From Eubacteriales bacterium (GTDB lineage Bacteria > Bacillota > Clostridia > Lachnospirales > Lachnospiraceae): DNA of 58,138 nucleotides. The notes under the pieces are model-generated. The model did not search any database. It was not told the DNA's origin and saw nothing but the letters and a program-made list of their open reading frames with translations. The stretch is from positions 1 to 58,138 of the forward strand of contig JAUNJN010000010.1 of assembly GCA_030533235.1 (NCBI GenBank). Reading direction: 5' to 3'. Shown one piece after another: positions 53,739 to 58,138 of this stretch (position 1 is the stretch's first letter; every line of letters starts with the position of its first letter). The translations under genes were made by a program, and so were the position numbers.

Positions 53739-54637
53739 TTGCCTGCATTCATGGATGCAAACAAAGCAGCTATCTCATCTGCGGACAATGGACGATTTGG
53801 TGCATCCTCCGCTTTGGAACCGGACGTCGCTACGGAATCGGATGCTGTTTGGTCATTTAGAGACTCTGTGATATTTGCAGGTTCATCTGCATCTGCAACC
53901 GGAAACGGAATCACATCCGCACCTTCCTCCGGGTGAGTTTCTTCGACATCGGAATCATTGCCAGCACCGAAGGTGTCAAAGAAATTGTCAATCATGCTGT
54001 CATAGGATTCCGTGGCAACCGAAGCAGTCTCCGGGGAAGCACTTTCCGGGGAGTCAGTTTCCTCCCGGAAGGTGTTGAGATTATCTGAGTAGTTCTCATT
54101 TGGAATGTCATCCTGTTCGTGTATTTTTTCAGTGTGGTTGTTGTCAGAAGGTACAACGTGCGGAAGCTCCTTTATGGAAGAAAGCTTTGTCTTGATCTCG
54201 GAAAGCTCGGTCTGCAAGTTGGTAATCGATGCAAGAATCGCATCATTATCTGTCTGATGATATTTGACGATGATTTTTATTGCTTTGTTGATGCTCGCTG
54301 CAAGAACCTGATCCTCGTCTGATGTTACATGCTTGCGAAGCTGCACATATATCGCCTTAAGCATTCGTAAAAGTTCATCCTGGTCATCTGTCTTCTGAAG
54401 CTTTTGCATATGTTCGGAAATTGTTTCACGGATGTAGGTGCGAAGCATATCTTCCTTGGAAAGCTTTAATTGGATATAGCTGCAAAGAAGTGCGTACAGA
54501 GATACTACAAAGACGATGGATGTCGCAATCACATACACAATCTCGTTTCGGTATTCTAATACACAGTAAAGAAAGGCAAGTAAGGCGGTAACGCTAATCA
54601 TGCCGATTGTTACGATTCTCTTGTATAAACGTTCCAT
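53735..54637 (-). CDS. Membrane-anchored helical protein ending in a FliM-like EIAALF peptide
   Basis: 300 residues. Two membrane helices near the N-terminus (about 8-25 and 31-55), a helical domain (about 60-165) with heptad character, a disordered acidic linker (about 170-280) rich in Asp, Glu, Ser, Thr, and a conserved-looking end PLSADEIAALFASMN. That peptide resembles the LSQxEIDALL motif at the N-terminus of the flagellar switch protein FliM, which binds CheY. No enzyme domain. Start: ATG 54637 after AGGAGG, 14 bases downstream of the nuclease gene, so the two form an operon. Confidence 0.7.
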   Translation of the reverse strand: MERLYKRIVTIGMISVTALLAFLYCVLEYRNEIVYVIATSIVFVVSLYALLCSYIQLKLSKEDMLRTYIRETISEHMQKLQKTDDQDELLRMLKAIYVQLRKHVTSDEDQVLAASINKAIKIIVKYHQTDNDAILASITNLQTELSEIKTKLSSIKELPHVVPSDNNHTEKIHEQDDIPNENYSDNLNTFREETDSPESASPETASVATESYDSMIDNFFDTFGAGNDSDVEETHPEEGADVIPFPVADADEPANITESLNDQTASDSVATSGSKAEDAPNRPLSADEIAALFASMNAGN

Positions 54638-54651
54638 AATGATTCCTCCTG

Positions 54652-55839
54652 TCAAATTCGTTTCAAGCGATTGAGCAACTGTTCATCACTCATACGGAAA
54701 ACGTCATCTATAATCCAAATGTGCATATCCTTGGCACGCTGTCGGAAATACATGGTGCCGGTTGTGTTATCAAGCGCAGGACCGACAACGAGTGCCTTTC
54801 TTGCGTATTTTCCGCCGAACTTACGGGAAACCGTTTCCAGCTCGTGGAGTGCGAGTCCGCCCACCTTGCCATTCTTGCAGGAGATGAAAATCGGACAAAC
54901 ATTTTTCATAAGAATAACATCGATTTCGTTGATGGTGTCATAGCCGGGATGCTCAATATCGTGAATCTCTCCATCCCAGTCAATATGTGCTCCGATAATG
55001 GCATCCGTAAACAGATAACCGTCGCGTGTGGCAACCTCGTATACATGAAGCTCTAAGATATTACCGGCTTTGCCGATTACACGACGTATGGCGTTGTTTT
55101 TGAAGCGAAAGGTAATCTGCTTACCGTGTTCACTGTAGTCCTTAATCATGCCGGCGTCGAGCAAATCCTGAAGCAGGTAATAAGCATCACCGAGAGGCCC
55201 ACGGCTAATATCCACCCATCCCTCACGGGAGCGTGGGGCATTTTTTTGAAGTTCGTCTATGGAGCCGCAATACCGGTTCCAATTTTTTTTGTATTTCTGA
55301 CATATATCCCACAATATGCGGATGTCCTCACGGAAGCTTTCGGTAAAATGCCAGTCGGCATAGCTTGCGGTTTGGTTGGTCAACACACCGCCGTGCAAAA
55401 TAATGTCCTCGGCAATGCCGATATTAAAGTGATAATCAGAGGTGTTAACCTTCCGACCGCGAATATCGATTTCCTTTCCGGTAAACGGATCAATACGAAG
55501 CTTACTGATGTCATAGCGCGCAGCAATACAACCAAGTGCAATCAGTATGAGTTCGCTGCCGCCGGTCAGTTCGAACCGCACTCCCGGGTAATCACGTATA
55601 ATGCCGGAAAGCAATTCAATGGCACCGTTTAAATCATCCTTTGGTACCTCGATGAATTCAAGCTCGGTTCCCGTACACATACAGTCGCGAAAATGCATAA
55701 TATCATGAATTTTCTTGGTAATCATGTTGTCCTTGTGACCAAGGAATACTATCTTTTCCGGCCGATATTTTATCATGGCCATGACATTTTCAAGTGGCTC
55801 TTCTGAGTAAAATTCGACCAAAACCTTTGCTCGTTCCAT
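54652..55839 (-). CDS. Card1/Can2-like CARF nuclease (DUF1887-type)
   Basis: 395 residues. N-terminal Rossmann-like CARF domain (about 1-150) with VFLGHKDN after strand 2 and the ligand-loop motif FELTGGSELILIALG (91-96 LTGGSE). A winged-helix-like linker (about 165-250) follows, then a PD-(D/E)xK nuclease (about 255-395): GNILELHVY (Glu263), NEIDVIL (Asp307) and PIFISCKNGK (Lys322). Related Card1 and Can2 proteins are activated by cyclic oligoadenylates from type III CRISPR systems and cut DNA or RNA. No CRISPR genes are near, so the ligand and trigger are unknown. The usual Glu of the ExK pair is Ser here. Confidence 0.78.
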   Translation of the reverse strand: MERAKVLVEFYSEEPLENVMAMIKYRPEKIVFLGHKDNMITKKIHDIMHFRDCMCTGTELEFIEVPKDDLNGAIELLSGIIRDYPGVRFELTGGSELILIALGCIAARYDISKLRIDPFTGKEIDIRGRKVNTSDYHFNIGIAEDIILHGGVLTNQTASYADWHFTESFREDIRILWDICQKYKKNWNRYCGSIDELQKNAPRSREGWVDISRGPLGDAYYLLQDLLDAGMIKDYSEHGKQITFRFKNNAIRRVIGKAGNILELHVYEVATRDGYLFTDAIIGAHIDWDGEIHDIEHPGYDTINEIDVILMKNVCPIFISCKNGKVGGLALHELETVSRKFGGKYARKALVVGPALDNTTGTMYFRQRAKDMHIWIIDDVFRMSDEQLLNRLKRI

Positions 55840-55871
55840 GTATGCCTCGTTTCTTGGAAATCTTCGTTAAT

Positions 55872-55901
55872 ATAATATTTAATTATACCTTTTTATGTCA
55901 A
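55872..55901 (-). promoter_or_regulatory. Sigma-A promoter of the CARF nuclease operon
   Basis: On the minus strand a perfect TTGACA (55901-55896) and TATTAT (55877-55872) with an 18-base spacer, about 35 bases before the ATG. Confidence 0.7.
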
Positions 55902-55914
55902 TTCTTGCAAGACG

Positions 55915-55959
55915 AAATACGCTTAATCACGGATGCAAAATACGCTTAATCACGGATGC
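55915..55959. repeat. 23-bp tandem duplication at the 3' end of the subtilase gene
   Basis: The 22-base string beginning AAATACGCTTAATC and ending CACGGATGC occurs at 55915-55936 and again at 55938-55959. The protease stop codon lies in the inner copy, so the outer copy is downstream of the gene and close to the nuclease promoter. Confidence 0.8.
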
Positions 55960-57748
55960 GAAATTGTTCAAATGAGTTGTATAGATCGAGAATTCCATAA
56001 CCGTATGCCCGGTTTGGAATGATACGATTCGGTGGTCGTTTTGCACCTCGAATCAGAAACACTCTGATAAAGCGGGTAGAGATGTTCGGATTGTTTCCGT
56101 TTACATAGCCCCATTCCAGCAACAGCGCACCTGCACCAGCCGTAATTGCGGCACCGATGCTTGTGCCGGAGCGTCTGGTAAATAAAGGAAGTTGGGCTAA
56201 AAATGCACCGTATACATCCACGGACGGGGCTGCAATATCCGGCTTGATTCGACCAAAACGGGTGTAGCCGCGACTTGAATTAACGTAGAGTGCATCATTT
56301 GTGTGATTATAGCCGGCGACGGTGATTGTACCGGAGCCGTTGCCGGGGGATGTGATTGTGATATCCGGATCCGGTCGGACAAAAAAGATGTCATCCGTTA
56401 AAAAAGAATGAACCGGGAGCCATGCATCGATTGGTTGTGTGTGCGTGACTTCCAGCGTCCATATACCCTCCGCAGCATTAAAAAAACGGACAAAATACAT
56501 TGGATTACCGGTTGCTATGTCAGTAGAAGATATTTCGATATATACAGTTGTTCCTTCATATAAAAAAGACAGGGTCGTACTGTCCGCACGTATGTAAGGA
56601 ATGGTTGCGTTTTTTTCTCCGGACGGAGAGGATATCGCAAGTCTCGGAAGGTCCGGAGACTGCCCCCATATTTCCAAAGAAAAATCGATAGGTGAAGTCT
56701 TTGCGCGTCCGGAGCTTTTATTTACGTTAATTTCAATTGCCGTTTGGATTTGTTTGGGTTGCGTTGTTGGAACCCCGGTCGGGGCCGAGGCATTCGCATG
56801 AAAATGACCGTTGTATCCAAGCTCATTTCCTGCAGCGGAGGCAATGCATATTCCACGATTGTTTTCAAGCAGGGACAAATACTGCTCCAGGATGGTACTG
56901 TTATTGTGATCTCCCTGATTTGTGCCAAAGCCGAGACAGATTGCAATCGCTTTTCCGAGTTGAAAAGCTTTTGTTATCAGATACTGCAGGGCTAGTATAA
57001 TGTCATCCTCGCCAAAGCAGTCAACTGTAGATGGGATGCCGTAGAAATCGCGCAGATTTTGTTTGGCAGGTTTCAGCTTTACAACTAAAAGTTCGGAGTC
57101 CGGGGCCATGCTTGTAAACGGGATCTCAGGAAATGTTGTGCCGGAGGCCACAGAGGCAAGATAGGTTCCGTGACCGTTTGTGTCAACACTCGGAACGATT
57201 TCATAAGGATCTGACGAGGTGAGAGCCCGATTGATTTGTTCCGCTTCATATTCGGTACCGAACCCATAAGGGAATGAGTTGATCGATGTGTTTTGTGCAG
57301 GAGACGGGATTGTCTGGTCCCAAATGGCACGGATACGTGTGACACCGGTATATGTTTGAAATAATCGGTTTGTATAATCGATTCCGGTGTCAATGAATCC
57401 GACGAGTACGTCTTTTCCGGTCAGACGAAGACCGGGGAACTCGCGTAATGTGATAGCACCGGTTGCGGTGATTGCACTCGTATCCATCAGGGCATAGCAT
57501 TTCGGATAAAGGGCATTGCGAAATTTGTTCAGAGGACTTGCAGCTATTCCTGTTGCACTTCGATATGCAAGGACAAACTGGCTGTTGATGCGCCAAATAC
57601 AGTCAGGAGCCAAATCTGCACGAATGCTTTCTATATTGCCGCTATATCGGAGCAGCATGCTGATGTAATCCTCGGAATATGCATAGTTTTGACAAGAATT
57701 ATTTTCGAAGAAGGTTGTTGAATCCATAGGACTATACGAAAAAATCAT
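55946..57748 (-). CDS. Subtilisin-like serine protease (S8, Csp-like)
   Basis: 600 residues. All three catalytic residues are present: Asp120 in VGFIDTGIDY, His193 in TNGHGTYLAS, Ser530 in RSGTSIGAA. Between His and Ser lies an insertion of about 130 residues (about 325-460) that looks like the jelly-roll domain of clostridial Csp proteases, which cut the spore cortex hydrolase SleC during germination. The N-terminal 90 residues could be a propeptide. No signal peptide, as in Csp proteins. The start is unclear: neither ATG 57748 nor the ATG for residue 8 has a good ribosome site. Confidence 0.8.
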   Translation of the reverse strand: MIFSYSPMDSTTFFENNSCQNYAYSEDYISMLLRYSGNIESIRADLAPDCIWRINSQFVLAYRSATGIAASPLNKFRNALYPKCYALMDTSAITATGAITLREFPGLRLTGKDVLVGFIDTGIDYTNRLFQTYTGVTRIRAIWDQTIPSPAQNTSINSFPYGFGTEYEAEQINRALTSSDPYEIVPSVDTNGHGTYLASVASGTTFPEIPFTSMAPDSELLVVKLKPAKQNLRDFYGIPSTVDCFGEDDIILALQYLITKAFQLGKAIAICLGFGTNQGDHNNSTILEQYLSLLENNRGICIASAAGNELGYNGHFHANASAPTGVPTTQPKQIQTAIEINVNKSSGRAKTSPIDFSLEIWGQSPDLPRLAISSPSGEKNATIPYIRADSTTLSFLYEGTTVYIEISSTDIATGNPMYFVRFFNAAEGIWTLEVTHTQPIDAWLPVHSFLTDDIFFVRPDPDITITSPGNGSGTITVAGYNHTNDALYVNSSRGYTRFGRIKPDIAAPSVDVYGAFLAQLPLFTRRSGTSIGAAITAGAGALLLEWGYVNGNNPNISTRFIRVFLIRGAKRPPNRIIPNRAYGYGILDLYNSFEQFRIRD

Positions 57749-57793
57749 TTATACAATATGTATTCGAAAGTCCTTGATGTATTCGTTTTTTTC

Positions 57794-57821
57794 TTGACAT
57801 TACTGAAAAATAAAGTATAGT
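57794..57821 (+). promoter_or_regulatory. Sigma-A promoter of the zinc-ribbon gene
   Basis: Perfect TTGACA (57794-57799) and TATAGT (57816-57821), 16-base spacer, about 50 bases before the ATG at 57870. The region 57749-57869 holds this promoter and the unidentified one of the divergent protease. Confidence 0.7.
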
Positions 57822-57869
57822 AAAGATAAAAGAATGTAATGCGTATTATTCGCAAATTGGAGGTATCAC

Positions 57870-58138
57870 ATGATTTGTAATAAGTGTAATTTTGACAATA
57901 AGGAGGAGGCTGCATTTTGTGCACAGTGTGGTGCACCGTTGACAGTACAGCCGAATGCGGAGTCTGCCGCGGAGTCTTCTGCAGAACCTGCTACAGAACC
58001 TGTTGAGGAAACAGAGAAGGAAACTGCAGATTACAGTGAAGAGAGAACTACGGTTCTTACAAGCAATGATGCATTAGATGTAATAAAGAAGGAGGAGTCA
58101 AAGAAAGCTCAAGGATTTTCGAATGGTTCCGAACCAAT
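57870..58138 (+). CDS. Zinc-ribbon protein (5' part, runs off the window)
   Basis: At least 89 residues; the frame is still open at the window end. It starts MICNKCNFDNKEEAAFCAQC with the CxxC-x(n)-CxxC pattern of a zinc-ribbon, followed by GAPL and an acidic Glu/Ala/Thr linker (about 28-65). Such proteins often continue into membrane or PEGA/YARHG-like domains, but the rest is outside the window. The ATG at 57870 follows TTGGAGGT. No downstream information. Confidence 0.8.
   Translation, partial: MICNKCNFDNKEEAAFCAQCGAPLTVQPNAESAAESSAEPATEPVEETEKETADYSEERTTVLTSNDALDVIKKEESKKAQGFSNGSEP

Noticed and set aside
53735-57748. CRISPR array or cas genes near the CARF nuclease
   Set aside because: No regularly spaced repeats and no Cas-like proteins were seen; the only nearby repeat is a single 23-bp duplication.
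1-58138. tRNA, rRNA, insertion sequence or prophage genes
   Set aside because: I looked for cloverleaf-like segments, transposase motifs and phage structural genes and saw none; intergenic gaps are short, the largest about 250 bases.

Overview
The window looks like chromosomal DNA of a spore-forming Clostridia, most likely of the Lachnospiraceae. Reasons: a CotS-type spore-coat kinase and SpmA, the gdpP-rplI-dnaB gene order, a prolyl-tRNA synthetase of the compact type with a C-terminal cysteine domain, strong AGGAGG ribosome sites, and proteins that I associate with this family (DUF5716/DUF5717-like operon, PEGA lipoprotein, choline-binding wall proteins). I found no tRNA, rRNA, CRISPR array, phage or insertion sequence.

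Layout. 1-8.8 kb is housekeeping on the plus strand: MerR regulator, pseudouridine synthase, proS, CCA-adding enzyme, cotS, PEGA lipoprotein, phosphohexomutase. 8.8-10.7 kb has two minus-strand genes (acyltransferase, BspA-like repeat protein). 10.85-34.5 kb is an accessory wall-polymer region: spmA, a small signal peptidase, a TagB-like glycerophosphotransferase, a YidC-like protein running into a sulfatase-like LTA-synthase relative, a fused nucleotidyltransferase/aminotransferase, a GH25 lysozyme with choline-binding repeats, glycosyltransferases, a DUF2142 membrane protein, a HTH-LicC-LicA fusion, a second choline-binding protein with a transglutaminase domain, a TacF/Wzx-like flippase and a TagF-like gene. 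34.6-35.6 kb is a CobD/HisC-like aminotransferase. 35.9-42.8 kb is a four-gene operon of unknown function built around an Hsp70/actin-fold protein. 42.8-49.4 kb is valS-gdpP-rplI-dnaB. 50.2-53.7 kb is a nickel-pincer-nucleotide operon, larE-larB-larC plus a methyltransferase, without larA. 53.7-55.8 kb (minus) is a Card1/Can2-like (DUF1887-type) CARF nuclease with a membrane partner. 55.9-57.7 kb is a subtilisin-like protease, and the window ends in a zinc-ribbon gene.

How the genes fit together. The wall region can make CDP-activated amino-alcohols (choline kinase plus cytidylyltransferase; a second cytidylyltransferase fused to a PLP enzyme), build and export a polyol-phosphate polymer (TagB/TagF-like enzymes, glycosyltransferases, flippase, sulfatase-like transferase), and place choline-binding hydrolases on it. 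This parallels the pneumococcal lic/tacF system, but no licB or licD is present here. The same region carries three lesions: a -1 frame change at a T7 run in yidC-sulfatase, a licC remnant joined out of frame to a choline-binding-protein tail, and an in-frame amber codon in the tagF-like gene. These may reflect antigenic variation, decay or assembly error.

The least explained systems are the DUF5717/DUF5716-like operon, the stand-alone CARF nuclease with its membrane partner (which ends in a FliM-like peptide), and the lar operon with a coupled methyltransferase and an attenuator-like leader.
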